64,000 bases of DNA from Coenobita brevimanus (GCA_032717465.1 CM064697.1:62001-126000), one strand, 5' to 3'; positions 45,050 to 55,719 are shown, counted from the first letter of the stretch. A program made the numbers and translations. The notes: generated from the sequence alone by a model not told the origin.

Positions 45050-46760
45050 GAATTGGGAGACTGAGGGATGGAGTGGAGTGGGAGAGAATTAACTAGGAGT
45101 GTATGTGAGTGAGGTAGGTGGGGAGACCAAGGATGTGATGGAGGGCTGGAGTGAGAGACTAAGGGCCAATTCACACTATACTGTTCGTCTTCGTAGGGTT
45201 ACGGTTCATTTGCAATGTCACTGTTCACACACTGTGTCCATGATCTCGTCAGTCTGCGTGCAGCTGTGGCTCCGACAAGAAGCCTCAGAAATTAGTGTAA
45301 AGCAGCTTGCTGCAACTTTCATTTTTGCACAACTACTGAGGTGACAATGCCACTGATGTTACAGCCATGAATGTCACGAACAATGCAAGCTCTTTAGTAG
45401 ACATAACTAGACAGGGAGGAAATGCTCCACAAGGTGCATTCGTTGTAAAAGAAATTTAAAAGATTCTTCAAGTCCCACTGGTTTTCTTCCATGGGCGTAA
45501 AGAGGGTTGAGAGTGAACCTACCAATGGTTATGAACAGGATGTTGGGAGAACCTGTGAATGGTAATGGATAGGGTGTTAAGTGATACCCTATGAATGGTA
45601 ATGAATAGGATGACGGATAAAATGCTATTTGTCACACTGTTATAATAAAATAGTGAAATATTTAAATATCAGACCCAATTTTTCCAATCCATCTCCTATT
45701 AATTTGCATATTTTTTCTTTCACATGGTTATCGTTGTATTTTCTGTTGCCCATGTCATATAGTTCCTCGTAGCCTCTGACCAGTTCTAATAACTTCTCGT
45801 CACTCATGACTGCTTTTAGTACTGTTCACGGCCAAAAGCATTGACAGGCTAAAGTTGTCCTCTGTTGTCTGTAAACACACCGTGACTGATACGTATTGAT
45901 GTTCACACTGATCAGTGGAGGTACGGAGCGTTTCCATACGTATACGTTTCGTTCGTTAGAGATTTCTTCCAAACGTAGGCGATCCGTATGAGTGAAAGCC
46001 ACACGAAAGATGAACAATAAACGGAAAATATAGTGTGAACAGCCCCATTGATTTCGATAAAATAATTAACGTACGAAAGCCGTACGGAGACGAACCGTGT
46101 AGTGTGAATCGGCCCTAATGTGTGAAGTGGAGAGGGGGGGGAGGGAAACTGAGGGATTGAGTAGAGGATGTTGTAAATTGAAATGGGATGGAGAGGGAAA
46201 CTAACTAGGAGTGTATGTGAGTAAGGTGGATGTGGGGTAAGAGGGAGGGGGAGACTGAGGATGAGATGGAGGGATGAGTGGAGGTATATAGGAGAGGAGG
46301 GTGTAAGTTGGGGGTGGAGTATGAGAGTGAGGTGGAGGGATGGAATAGAGGTATGAGAGGGAGGTGTAAGTGGGGGGGATGGAGAGAGAGACTAAGTAGG
46401 GGTTTGTGTGAGTGAGGTGGAGGTGGGGAACGTGGCAGGGGGAGACTGAGGATGAGATGGAGGGATGGAGTGGAGAGGTGCATGAGAGAGGAGGGTGTAG
46501 GAAGATTAATTCTGAGAGTGTATGTGAGTGAGGTGGAGACTGAGGATGAGATGGAGGGATGGAGTGGAGAGATATATGAGAGGGGGGTGTAAGTTGGGGG
46601 AATGGAGAGTAGGAAACTTCATCAGGAGGGTGTATGTGAGTGAGGTGGAGGGAGAGGCAGGGGGTGTAATCTGGGGGAAGGGCAGGTAGATGGCAGTGGA
46701 CAGGGAGGAGATATGTACCCTCACAGGATCAAGGTGTCTGGCTATAGGTAGATATAGCAT
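45050..46760 (+). mobile_element. LINE family A 3' end, tandemly multiplied and split by a Harbinger element
   Basis: The C-terminal coding phrase GTGTATGTGAGTGAGGTGGA with following GAGACTGAGGATGAGATGG, AGGGATGGAGTGGAG recurs at about 45099, 46211, 46400, 46518 and 46629. The last copy continues to the normal 3' end (GATATGTACCCTCACAGGAT, CAAGGTGTCTGGCTATAGGT). It is a minisatellite made from a LINE C-terminus. Confidence 0.8.
45163..46115. mobile_element. PIF/Harbinger-type MITE with TAA duplication
   Basis: Ends GGGCCAATTCACACTA and TAGTGTGAATCGGCCC are inverted repeats with one change; the similarity extends inward (CTGTTCGTCTTCGTAGGGTT / CGGTTCGTCTCCGTACGGCT). TAA flanks both sides (45160-45162, 46116-46118), the three-base target typical of Harbinger elements. 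The 953-bp interior has no transposase. Confidence 0.85.
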
Positions 46761-46904
46761 GTCCACACTTTCACATTGTTATAGTAATATGGCCATTATA
46801 TTTTTACAGTTTTATTTGTTTGCTTGAGATTATACTCTGAACTTTAGCTTGGCCTAAAATTTTAAATCTTTCCAGCCTGAATTATGAGTTGTAACTTTCT
46901 TAAA

Positions 46905-47030
46905 ACAGGATAGTAGGCACAGTGTGAAAAGGATTATGAGTAATAGCATTGCCTTTCTGTGCCTCGAGTTACTTTTATGTGACACGGCTGGAAAAGACTG
47001 AAAAATTGGGCCAAGTTAGTGAAGAGTAAA
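46905..47030 (+). repeat. Diverged stem-loop unit copy
   Basis: GGATAGTAGGCACAGTGTGA AAAGGATTATGAG...TAGCATTGCC and the end TTGGGCCAAGTTAGTGAAGA follow the unit consensus, with the start strongly changed. Confidence 0.5.
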
Positions 47031-47100
47031 TATTGTTCAGTGGAATGTGATTTTGTTGATATTTAACCTGCATCACAACCAGTCCATGTTGGTATTTTTG

Positions 47101-47312
47101 AACCTCTTCAGTACTGTAACGTCTTTTCTCAGTGTATTGTTGCTGTGTCCCAGATGATTTTATTCTTGCTGCTGCCAGACGATTTTACTCAGCTTAGGAA
47201 GGGAGTCTCATACTGAAGGGAGGCTGTCTCCTCCAGTATGGGATCGCACTCCAAGCTGAATAAAATCGTGTGGCATCAGCAGGAATAAAATGTCTTCATA
47301 CTGAAGGGGTTA
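47101..47312. repeat. Inverted repeat 1 of cluster (foldback, MITE-like)
   Basis: Left arm around 47153-47207 (TTTTATTCTTGCTGCTGCCA, GACGATTTTACTCAGCTTAG) pairs with 47250-47295. Outer ends AACCTCTTCAGTACTG (47101) and CATACTGAAGGGGTT (ending 47311) also match. A decayed copy of one arm lies at 59435-59495, so this one is dispersed and probably a foldback element. Confidence 0.8.
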
Positions 47313-47370
47313 ATTGGCTCATGTCTTTCGTATACTGTATGTCATGTTGATTAATGGTCCATTGCTTCCG

Positions 47371-47435
47371 GTTTAACATGCCTTAGCAAACACAACGTTG
47401 CGTGGTGCACACCGTGTTTAGCAATGCATGTTAAG
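47371..47435. repeat. Inverted repeat 2 of cluster
   Basis: GTTTAACATGCCTTAGCAAACAC (47371-47393) pairs with 47414-47435 (GTGTTTAGCAATGCATGTTA) with about four mismatches and a 20-nt loop. The size is that of a pre-miRNA. No second copy in the window. Confidence 0.75.
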
Positions 47436-47437
47436 TA

Positions 47438-47543
47438 GCCCTTTTGATCACTGTTGTATGCCATGTGTTCTTGTATAGCTCTGCCTGGCATTAGCTGGGC
47501 AGAGCAATACAAGACATGACATCTACACAGTGATTTGAAGGGC
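47438..47543. repeat. Inverted repeat 3 of cluster
   Basis: The arms 47438-47485 and 47498-47543 (GCCCTT...GCTCTGCC and GGCAGAGC...AAGGGC) pair over about 46 positions with a small bulge near the middle and a 12-nt loop. Some differences between the arms are G-U compatible. No second copy in the window. Confidence 0.82.
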
Positions 47544-47579
47544 ACGGTCTTGGAAGCATCTTGGGGTAGGGCGCAGAAC

Positions 47580-47670
47580 CTATCTCGATAAATCGGCCAC
47601 GAAAATACGGACTGGCAACCCTCCCTTGGGGTTCCCAGTCCTTATTTCTCTGGCCGATTTATCGAGATAG
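47580..47670. repeat. Inverted repeat 4 of cluster
   Basis: The arms 47580-47621 (CTATCTCGATAAATCGGCCA...) and 47629-47670 (...TGGCCGATTTATCGAGATAG) are 42 nt each with about five mismatches and a 7-nt loop. No second copy in the window. Confidence 0.85.
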
Positions 47671-47840
47671 TTTATTTTTTCACCTTCTTCACTTAAATGT
47701 ACCTTAGTGGAAATAAAACCAATGCATTATTACCATGTCTTTATTATATACATATACCTTTTTGGTATATTACTTATATATGTTTAGTACTTATATAAGT
47801 ACTATACATATATATGTTTAGTACTTATATATATATAGTA

Positions 47841-47983
47841 CTTATATATGTATAGTACTTTGAAAAATATCAGAAAGAGAATACCAATAGACATGAATAG
47901 TATGAAGGAGACATCACTTCATACTATTCATGTCTATTGATATTCTTTTTCTGATATTTTTCAAAGTACTATACATATATAAG
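47841..47983. repeat. Inverted repeat 5 of cluster, near-perfect
   Basis: The 67-nt arms 47841-47907 and 47917-47983 differ at only a few positions; the loop is GAGACATCA (47908-47916). The outer parts are TA-rich (GTACTATACATATATAAG). Related AGTACTTATATA sequence stands just upstream (47790-47860). Confidence 0.9.
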
Positions 47984-48109
47984 TACTATACATATATAAG
48001 TAACTTATAACATTCAAAATTTAGCACTTAGAAAAAATTATGAACTTAAAAGGACAATATAAAAAGACATTAAAGAATAAAAGAAACATATATTAAAAAC
48101 AAACAAAAC

Positions 48110-49030
48110 AAGACACATGGAGCAGGACAGAGGAAGGACAGCAGGACATAGCAGAGATGACAGGGCAAGAACAGCAGGACATAGCACAGAAGACAGGGAA
48201 GGACACAGCAGGACATAGAACATGACAAGGAAGGACACAGCAGGACATAGAACATGACAGGGAAGGACACAGCACAGATGACAGGGCAAGAACAGCAGGA
48301 CATGACACAGATGATGGAAGGACAGAGCATAGATGATGGAAGGGCAAGACAAGCAGGATACAGCAAGAGATGGAAGGGCAGGACACAGGGTAAGTATAGC
48401 AAGAGATGGAAGGGCAGGACACAGGGTAAGTATAGCAAGAGGTGGAAGGGCAGGACACAGGGTAAGTATAGCAAGGAGGGGAGGGCAGGACACAGGGTAA
48501 GTATAGCAAGGAGGGGAGGACAGGCCAAGGATGGCAGGGCACAGCAAGAGTGCAGATGACAGTGCATGGGTGTAGGGCAGGACAGGGTGGCAGGGCACAA
48601 AGCACGACATAGCACAGATGATGGAAGGGCACAACAGAGCAGGTCATAGCAAGGTAAGACAAGCAGGATACAGCAAGAGATGGAAGGGCAGGACACACAA
48701 AGGAAAAAATAGCAGATATGGAAGGGCAGGACACCCTAGGCAAGAACAGCAGGGCACAGGGTAAGAATAGCAAGGAGGGGAGGACAGGCCAAGGATGGCA
48801 GGGCAGGGCAAGAGTGCAGATGACAGTGCATGGGTGTAGGGCAGGACAGGGGTGGCAAGGCAGGGCAGGGCATGGGTGCATATTGCAAGGGTGTAGGGGA
48901 GGGCATGGCTGCATATTGCAAAGGTGTAGGGGAGGGCATGGCTGCATATTGCAAGGGTGTAGGGGAGGGCATGGCTGTACAGTGTATTGCATGGGTGTAG
49001 GGGAGGGAAGGCAAAGCAAGGGTGGGGGTG
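48110..49030. repeat. Purine-rich mixed minisatellite region
   Basis: GGACA(C)AGCAGGACATAG phrases dominate at 48120-48300. A 36-bp unit (AAGAGATGGAAGGGCAGGAC, ACAGGGTAAGTATAGC) repeats about five times at 48365-48510. A unit of about 33 bp (TGCATATTGCAAGGGTGTAG, GGGAGGGCATGGC) repeats about four times at 48870-49000. A block AGGACAGGCCAAGGATGGCA...GCATGGGTGTAGGGCAGGAC occurs twice (48517, 48781). Long open frames here, with Cys/Pro repeats, are products of the repetition. Confidence 0.9.
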
Positions 49031-49059
49031 GTAAGGTGGGTTGCAGGGTGGTAAGGTTA

Positions 49060-49680
49060 GGAAGTGGAAGAAAGAGGGGAGGAAGAGGAAAGAAGAAAAG
49101 GGAGAGAAGAACGAGGAGAAGAGGAGACCTAATACAATACGAGGAGGAGAGGAAGCCTAATACAAAAAGGGGAGGAGGAGGAAGAAAAGAAAAGAATGAG
49201 GAGGAGGAAGGAAGAAAAGAATGAGGAGGAGGAAGGAAGAAAAGAATGAGGAGGAGGAAGGAAGAAAAGAATGAGGAGGAGGAAGGAAGAAAAGAATGAG
49301 GAGAAGGAGGAAGGAAGAAAAGAATGAGGAGAAGGAGGAAGGAAGAAAAGAATGAGGAGGAGGAGGAGGAAGGAAGAAAAGAATGAGGAGGAGGAGGAAG
49401 GAAGAAAAGAATGAGGAGAAGGAGGAAGGAAGAAAAGAATGAGGAGAAGGAGGAAGGAAGAAAAGAATGAGGAGGAGGAGGAAGGAAGAAAAGAATGAGG
49501 AGGAGGAGGAAGGAAGAAAAGAATGAGGAGGAGGAGGAAGGAGAAGAATGAGGAGGGGAAGAGGAAGGAAGAAGAGGAAAAGAACAACAAGGAGGAGAAG
49601 AGGAAGCTTAATACAATACGGGGAGGAAGAGGAAGGAAGAGAAGAACAACAAGGAGGAGAAGAGGAAGCCTAATACAATA
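49060..49680. repeat. GA-rich repeat tract
   Basis: The unit GAGGAGGAAGGAAGAAAAGAAT and length variants with extra GAG/GGA triplets repeat about 15 times (49190-49550). It is flanked by GGAGAAGAGGAAGC(C/T)TAATACAATAC phrases occurring several times at both edges. Strand composition is almost purely purine. Confidence 0.95.
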
Positions 49681-49800
49681 CTTAACTATATGAAGTACTA
49701 AAACACACAGAGAATAAACACTCAACTTTGTTTTCCTTTGTAATATTAATGCCAGCAAGGGGTATCAATAGTTTATGCTTCAAAAACTGCTTGTGGGTCA

Positions 49801-49840
<40 letters not shown>
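49801..49840. repeat. (AAT)n microsatellite
   Basis: AAT trinucleotides, about 13 units. Confidence 0.95.
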
Positions 49841-49842
<2 letters not shown>

Positions 49843-50360
49843 TTTACTGGCAAACCCCTATCAGTAATTCCTCATTTAAGATACTTTCACTAAGCACAGT
49901 CTCTCTCTTAATGTCACTCAAAAATACACTTTTCACAAACTTCTTAATTAATCTCAAAGGTGTGCTGTGAAAGATCAATGTTAATTCATCTAAAAATATA
50001 TTTTTTTAAAATTTAACACAAATAAATCTTGCTAGTTAGTTCTGTCTTGCATATGATCCTTAAATGCTGGAGAAAAAGTCCCTCTTGCTGGGACCCGACC
50101 CTAACTTCACGCAATCAGCAATTTACGGGAATATATATCAATTATTAAATGAGGAATTCTTACTGCTGGCATTATACACAAACAAAACTCACAATTTACA
50201 TATATTCTGTTTTTAACTGTGTGGAAAATGTGCCACTAGATCTCAGATGATGTGTTTATTTATACAGTATTTCAAAGCTATGCATATATATACTGAGGTG
50301 TACATGATGGCCCTGTAGAAACAGTTCAGTATTTTTATATCATTTGTATCGTACCATTCA
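49841..50360. other. AT-rich sequence without recognised gene
   Basis: No repeat family or exon recognised. Short AT-rich words only. Confidence 0.5.
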
Positions 50361-50361
50361 T

Positions 50362-50525
50362 GAAGGCTCCAACATGCATTCATTGGCCATAGTCACCTAA
50401 TGGTGGCTGTCTATGCTGCTCAATCTCTGGCAGCCACCCTATGACCTTGTCTCGTATTTTTTTCCCAGTCTGCCTCACAACCCTACCCCCAGAATTCACA
50501 CTTCTCACCTTACGCACCCAATTGT
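50362..50525 (-). mobile_element. LINE family C 3' end fragment, minus strand
   Basis: Begins GAAGGCTCCAACATGC and follows the family C C-terminus (GGTGGCTGTC...CAATCTCTGGCAGCC...CACACTTCTCACCTTACGCA). Truncated after about 160 bp. Confidence 0.8.
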
Positions 50526-50958
50526 TATAAAATTGCGGTGCAGGGCAGACACCTTCAGGCGGTGGCACTGATATAACCAGGCCATGTCCAGTCAAAAGGG
50601 CCAGATGCTCACTCACTGACCATTTAAGCCCCTGGAATCCTGACTACCTCACATATTTCTCCCTACATAAGTGCTTCAAAATTATCAACTCCAGGACTTT
50701 CCTATTCCAGACCAACACCACTACAATACCAGCTGGTGTTCTCAGTGCCAAAAATCCCTCGTGGCTAAACACACAGACACAGGACAACAAGGGGACTCTC
50801 AATGCAGAAAAACACGAACACATAAACCACCACCACAACCCAACAAGACCTCCACACAAAGTTATAAGGCTGCCTCCTCCCCCCAGCCTCACTATGTACC
50901 TCTTCATAATAACTAATCCCATGAAAGAGTGAAATTTTTAGTACTGAGACAGGAATAA

Positions 50959-50972
50959 GTCTCCTTGATTAC
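50959..50972 (-). repeat. X-box-like core, minus strand
   Basis: GTAATCAAGGAGAC on the minus strand, one change from the consensus. The minus-strand upstream flank (CCAGACTGGAGGGTCAGTTG AACTA) fits the unit. Confidence 0.75.
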
Positions 50973-51179
50973 TAGTTCAACTGACCCTCCAGTCTGGCCC
51001 CACTTTGTCAGAGGAACATAAAAGCATTACGGCCATTCAAACCACCAAGGAAGTTGTACTAGACCTATTACTTGACCACTGCCCCAAATTAGAAAGTTAC
51101 CTAAATCCAAATAAAATGTGCAACCATTTTTATTTTTCCTCCTTTTTTTCTTATTTCCTTTTTTTTTCTGTTAATAATT

Positions 51180-51905
51180 TATCCTGTACATACTGCCTAC
51201 CTAGCCACTACAGCCATTCAAAGCCTATAACACTGCACGCCAGCACTAAATTTCACAAGATATAGTCAATATTTCTTTTCTCGCCCCTAAAACGGCCCCC
51301 ATTCAGAAGGAACTGTGCTGTGAAAATACATGGAATTTCACAGTACAGGTCATCGGCTCCGACCACCTGCACTTGTCGCAGTCCGCCGATGGCTGTGGCC
51401 GTCAACCTCTTATTTTATTTATTTTTTTTATTCCAGTACTTTATTATTTCAGAGTGTACACAGCTTTGTTTATAAATAAATAAATATATATACAGTACTT
51501 TATTTTTAGTATTTCACACTGTACCTAGCTACCTATACACACAAGGCCACTACAGACATCCACAAATCTGCAGCCAAACAGGACCCTTCAAAAACCATCA
51601 CCAGACACCCACCCTTCACAAACAACCCTACCCAGAGAAACACGAATACACCTACTCTCTCTCACCCTCTCTTTACTCTTTGTCTAAAAATCCCTTGTGC
51701 TCTCTCTCATGGATCTATCTATCTATCTATTGCCAGACGCCTTAATCCCGTACGGGATGGCCACAAACGTATCGCCTCTCTCGTGGATGCTGGGTTGTAA
51801 GCATAGTATATAAACACTAAAATACGATGCTGGTTATGAAGAAGAGCTATGGAAGGCATGTAATAAAAACTTGCATTACAAAAAGTACTTTTAAAAAATC
51901 TATAA
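51180..51905. repeat. Local direct duplication, unit 1
   Basis: Matches unit 2 (52080-52560) through AAAACGGCCCCCATTC, AAGGAACTGTGCTGTGAAAA, GGAATTTCACAGTACA, ATCAC/ACAGACACCCACCCTTCA, ACCCAGAGAAACAC, TGTCTAAAAAT, and ends in a stem-loop unit copy (GGTTATGAAGAAGAGCTATG, about 51832). A family A LINE tail interrupts it at 51716-51770. Confidence 0.85.
51716..51770 (-). mobile_element. Tiny LINE family A 3' end insertion
   Basis: TCTATCTATCTATTGCCAGA CGCCTTAATCCCGTACGGGA TGGCCACAAACG. The flanks CTCTCTCATGGA and CTCTCTCGTGGA are a target duplication of about 12 bp with one change. The duplicated unit 2 lacks it, so the insertion came after the duplication or hit only this copy. Confidence 0.85.
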
Positions 51906-51955
51906 GCCAAGAAACTGTTTACAATGCTGGGTGGTAACCATATAATCAAACCATA
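51905..51955 (-). repeat. Decayed inverted copy of the GGTTACCACCC repeat
   Basis: On the minus strand it reads ATGGTTACCACCCAGCATTG TAAACAGTTTC, matching 40498 and 41588. Confidence 0.7.
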
Positions 51956-52059
51956 TGTGCTCCCTATGTGTCAACAAGTGGGTTGGTGAAGGGTTTGTGC
52001 CCCTCCCCATAAATAAAAGTCAAATGGCCCCCCTTACGGAATTATGGCAGCTGGCAGTA

Positions 52060-52640
52060 GGCAGACAGATAGATAGATATTCTCATCCTATACCCAACAC
52101 TAAAATTCACAAGGATACATATTTTCTTTCCTACCCTCTTAAAACGGCCCCCATTCCAAAGGAACTGTGCTGTGAAAAGCATATGGAATTTCACAGTACA
52201 AGTCACTGGCTCCGACCATCTGCAATACCGGTGGCCTAAGTGCAGTCCAGTAGCCCAAGTGCAGTCCGCCAAGTGGCCGTGGCCGTCATCCACTTTTTTT
52301 TTCTTTCTTTTTAAACTTTATTTCTACTATTTCAGACGGTACATAGCTACTACCTAGATATACAACAGAAACCTTCAAAAACCATCAACAGACACCCACC
52401 CTTCAGACTCAACCATACCCAGAGAAACACAGCTCTAACTTGGTCTAAAAATGGCTTATGCTCTCTCATGAATGCTGAGTTGTAAGAATACAGTAAACAG
52501 GCATTAAAATATGATGCCTGTCACAATGAAAAGCTATGGAGTGAATGCAGGTCTAATGTTTTGTTTCTGCCAGTGGGACACGTTAAAAAAAAAACTACCA
52601 AAACATGAAAATTTGTGCCAAGTTAGAGTGAAATGAGTAT
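52060..52640. repeat. Local direct duplication, unit 2
   Basis: Second copy of 51180-51905 at about 850-bp offset. It ends in a stem-loop unit copy (GATGCCTGTCACAATGAAAA GCTATGG at about 52520; unit end TTGTGCCAAGTTAGAGTGAA at 52613). Confidence 0.85.
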
Positions 52641-53240
52641 ACCCAGACTTCAACACAATCATCATCTTTCTCTACTTCAGTGCCAACACAATACACAACT
52701 CACACACAATGCACTATGCCCACAGTGTAATGCTTCCTGCCACACCACACCACACTCACATTTACCACAGTGTAAGGCCTCCCCCCCTCACCACAACACA
52801 CTACTACAAACACTCACCACACGTTGTACCACAGTGTAGGCCTCCTCCCACATACCACACCACACTACCACAACAGACAATCCTTCAACATATACCTTTG
52901 GGGCTGCCAGAGTTTCTGTAGTCAGTCAAGTGGGATTACAAGCCAAGATTTACTAATACATAGCAAATATTCTTCAAAACAGCATAATTTTGATATAACA
53001 GGTTTATCATCCACTGACAAAGGAATTCAATTTATCATGAGAATTAATTTGCTGGAAGGGAAGGTTATGACGGCCAATACAGGTGATAGAAGGGTCAGAG
53101 GCATGTAATGATTTTAGCACTACAACAACAGGGTCTCTCTGTCTCTCATGACAGAAATATTTGAGGTGGGAGCAAAGAACAAAGAATAAACAAGCATTAA
53201 GGGGGCCAACTATCAGTACCATGCCTAGTGAAGTGAACTA
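52641..53240. other. CA-rich local repeats, no gene
   Basis: The phrase CCACAGTGTA(A/G)(G/T) with following CCTCC recurs at 52718, 52759 and 52829. The rest is unassigned. Confidence 0.45.
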
Positions 53241-53242
53241 AT

Positions 53243-53268
53243 CATCATCATCATCATCATCATCATCT
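53243..53268. repeat. (ATC)n microsatellite
   Basis: ATC trinucleotides, about eight units. Confidence 0.9.
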
Positions 53269-53724
53269 TCGTAACCAATTATTTTTCAATCATCGTAACC
53301 ATTTTTTTTTTCTTTTTCAAGCAGTCACTCCTAACCTGTTTATTTATTTTTTTTCACATGGATAAAATGCATAGGGCCCATAAAGCAAAGAGGAAACCCA
53401 AGAGAGAGTGAAACTAACTGCAAGCCCAATGAAATGGCTCATACACTCATCACTTACCATTCAAATCCTAGTACCTTACACACACACACACACAAAACCA
53501 TGGGGACATCGCACATCCTTGCTCTCTCTCATCATAAACCACGACAACCCAACCCAACAGACATCAACATCATCACAAACACCCAAACGATACACAGACC
53601 AAGAAAACGCAACAATGAAGGAGAAATATCAACAGCATAGCCTAAGAATCAGCATAACGATAGTAATTCTAAAAACGTATCAACCATTGGCTGTCATGTT
53701 GGAGACCTTGCAACTTTATACAAC

Positions 53725-53790
53725 ATCGTCTGCCATCATCCAATCCTATGTCACCCCATAAGGAGCGTAGGAAGCCAGGGCTAGGCATAC
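53725..53790. repeat. Dispersed ~60-bp repeat, copy 1
   Basis: GCCATCATCCAATCC...GTCACCCCATAAGGAGCGTA GGAAGCC...GGGCTAGGCA. Copy 2 is at 59308-59370, in the same orientation. Confidence 0.75.
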
Positions 53791-53981
53791 TGCACAAAAT
53801 TATCTGCTCAACACATAATACTGCTGATTTCTGAGATGCCCTGGGTTGAAAGACGATAGAGACCTGACAGGCAAATTGGTTCTTGCTCATGCTTAGGAAA
53901 ATATGGCAAATGACTGTGTGATGGGAAGAGATATATCAAAATAGTTTAGTCTATGGGCACCCTAGGATCTCTCCCTACCTA

Positions 53982-54020
53982 TCTATCAATCTATCTATAG
54001 CCTGACGCCCTAATCCATAT
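53982..54020 (-). mobile_element. Remnant LINE family A 3' tail
   Basis: CTATCAATCTATCTATAGCC TGACGCCCTAATCC only. Confidence 0.7.
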
Positions 54021-54204
54021 AGTTATAAAATTTCAAAGACGTGGCACATTTCCCACACATCGATAAGAGTATAACATATTCCAAGTCAACATATAACTAT
54101 AGTCAGTTTATTTCCATCTGACAAAACAAGGCAACTTTTATCACTTCAGTACTAAATCATTAATGTATAAAATTCCGTATGCCTTCGTGATGGGGTACGG
54201 ATGA

Positions 54205-54218
54205 GTCTCCTTGGTTAC
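54205..54218 (-). repeat. X-box-like core with complete unit, minus strand
   Basis: On the minus strand the unit reads TTATGGCCAAGTGTAGTCAG ACTGGAGAGTTAATTTGACTA, then the perfect core GTAACCAAGGAGAC, then TCATCC. It is as good a match to the array consensus as units 20 kb away. Confidence 0.85.
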
Positions 54219-54220
54219 TA

Positions 54221-55719
54221 GTCAAATTAACTCTCCAGTCTGACTACACTTGGCCATAAAGCTAACGGTTATCTCTGTCAGGTGAAGCAAACTGACTATA
54301 GAATAAATCAACAGAAATAAAGACACCAAAAAAACATTCCCACATCAATATATAAAACATAGTCAGCCACAGGAAAAAAAATAAAAAAAACATAAGCCGT
54401 ATTAACGATAAATGTTCGTATATATGCAGGGAAAAATCTCGTTAATCTCTGACCTAAATGAAGGGAATCAACTGCTATGTTTAATGAGGGGAATAAACTC
54501 AGAATGATTGTTATTCTTGGATATAAATGAAGGGACACGACTCAAGTTGCTCATCAACCTTTGACATACTGTAAATGGTCGTTAACTAAGGATGCTTGTT
54601 AGTTTTAAAATCTCAGTGCTATTTAGGACAATACATTTTTCTTTTTAATGCAGAAAAGCAGAAACTGAAGAGTGCAAGAAATAATACACAAAACAGAGCC
54701 AAATGCAAGATATCTTACATCTGAAATTCCTGCACACATTGCATTTACAAGACTGGAGGTCACAGGAAGAGGGAAATAGAGATTGAGAAAAATAAATTCA
54801 AGTTGACCTGTTGCCAATTACAATCAACCAAAGAAGGACAAGAGTACATATTTTTTTCAGCATATTTTTTCCTGTGGCTGACTGTGCACTACATCACAAT
54901 GACATGGTAATAATAACAATGCAAATATAACAAGAAAATGGGCATAACAATTGGCGTACAAATACAATAGCCAACATCAACAGTTCAGGAGGGATGATAT
55001 ATACAAAACACCCATTTTTATTGTTGGGTAAACAAGCACTATGGCTTTTTTGCAGAGTCCTTTTATTTGCCACAGTTATTTACGATCTTTTGGGCTGATA
55101 ATACCTGCTGTTGTGGTGGTCCCTGGCTCATTTTAATTACCAAGAATCAGAGTCAATGCTGGAGAACCTAAATACTGGAATTTAATCAAAGAAAAGAGGC
55201 AATAGGAGCTCCAAAATTCTTACAACCAAGATTATCCTCTAATATTCTTCAGACGTGTGTGTGCATCTTTCAGGAGTTTACTCTGGAAAATGACATGCAT
55301 ATATCCTTAGAAAAGTTTCATAGCTCATTTAGCCACATCTCATTCAAGAAGGTAGATGATCAGCACACACAGATAAGCTACAACCAACTGACACTGTTTT
55401 ACTTAGGCAGCAAATACTGTACTAGCAAAAATGCTGAAATTGATGCTATGTTGGTTCAGAGAAGTGGTTTGATTACAGCACTACTACACAGGCATATCCA
55501 AACACCTGCCACTGTCCTACTTAGCCAGGAATACAGGACCACAGCAACAGCAGCCCACAATTTACTAAACCAAAATACAGGGCTGCCCATATATATCTGG
55601 TGTTGTCGGCTCAGTCTGCGGGTATGGGGGAAGCACGTATTTTGACAACTTAATTATGCTCCGTTTAACTGGGTATTAAATTACCATCATTCCTTTGTAA
55701 ATGCTAGTTGAAACATGAC
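54221..55719. other. Unassigned AT-rich sequence
   Basis: No gene or repeat family recognised. A 128-codon frame at 55259 (MCIFQEFTLENDMHISLEK...) has no recognisable domain and ordinary intergenic composition, so I do not call it a gene. Confidence 0.4.

Noticed and set aside
48093..49019. Open frame of 308 codons rich in Cys/Pro/Leu on the minus strand (and overlapping ones)
   Set aside because: It is the translation of minisatellite repeats; no domain and no codon bias beyond the repeat.
49129..49758. Open frame of 209 codons with LFFLPP/SSSFFSSFLL repeats
   Set aside because: Complement of the GA-rich tract; low complexity only.
55259..55645. 128-codon frame MCIFQEFTLENDMH...
   Set aside because: No recognisable domain, no splice or promoter context, and intergenic composition; likely chance.
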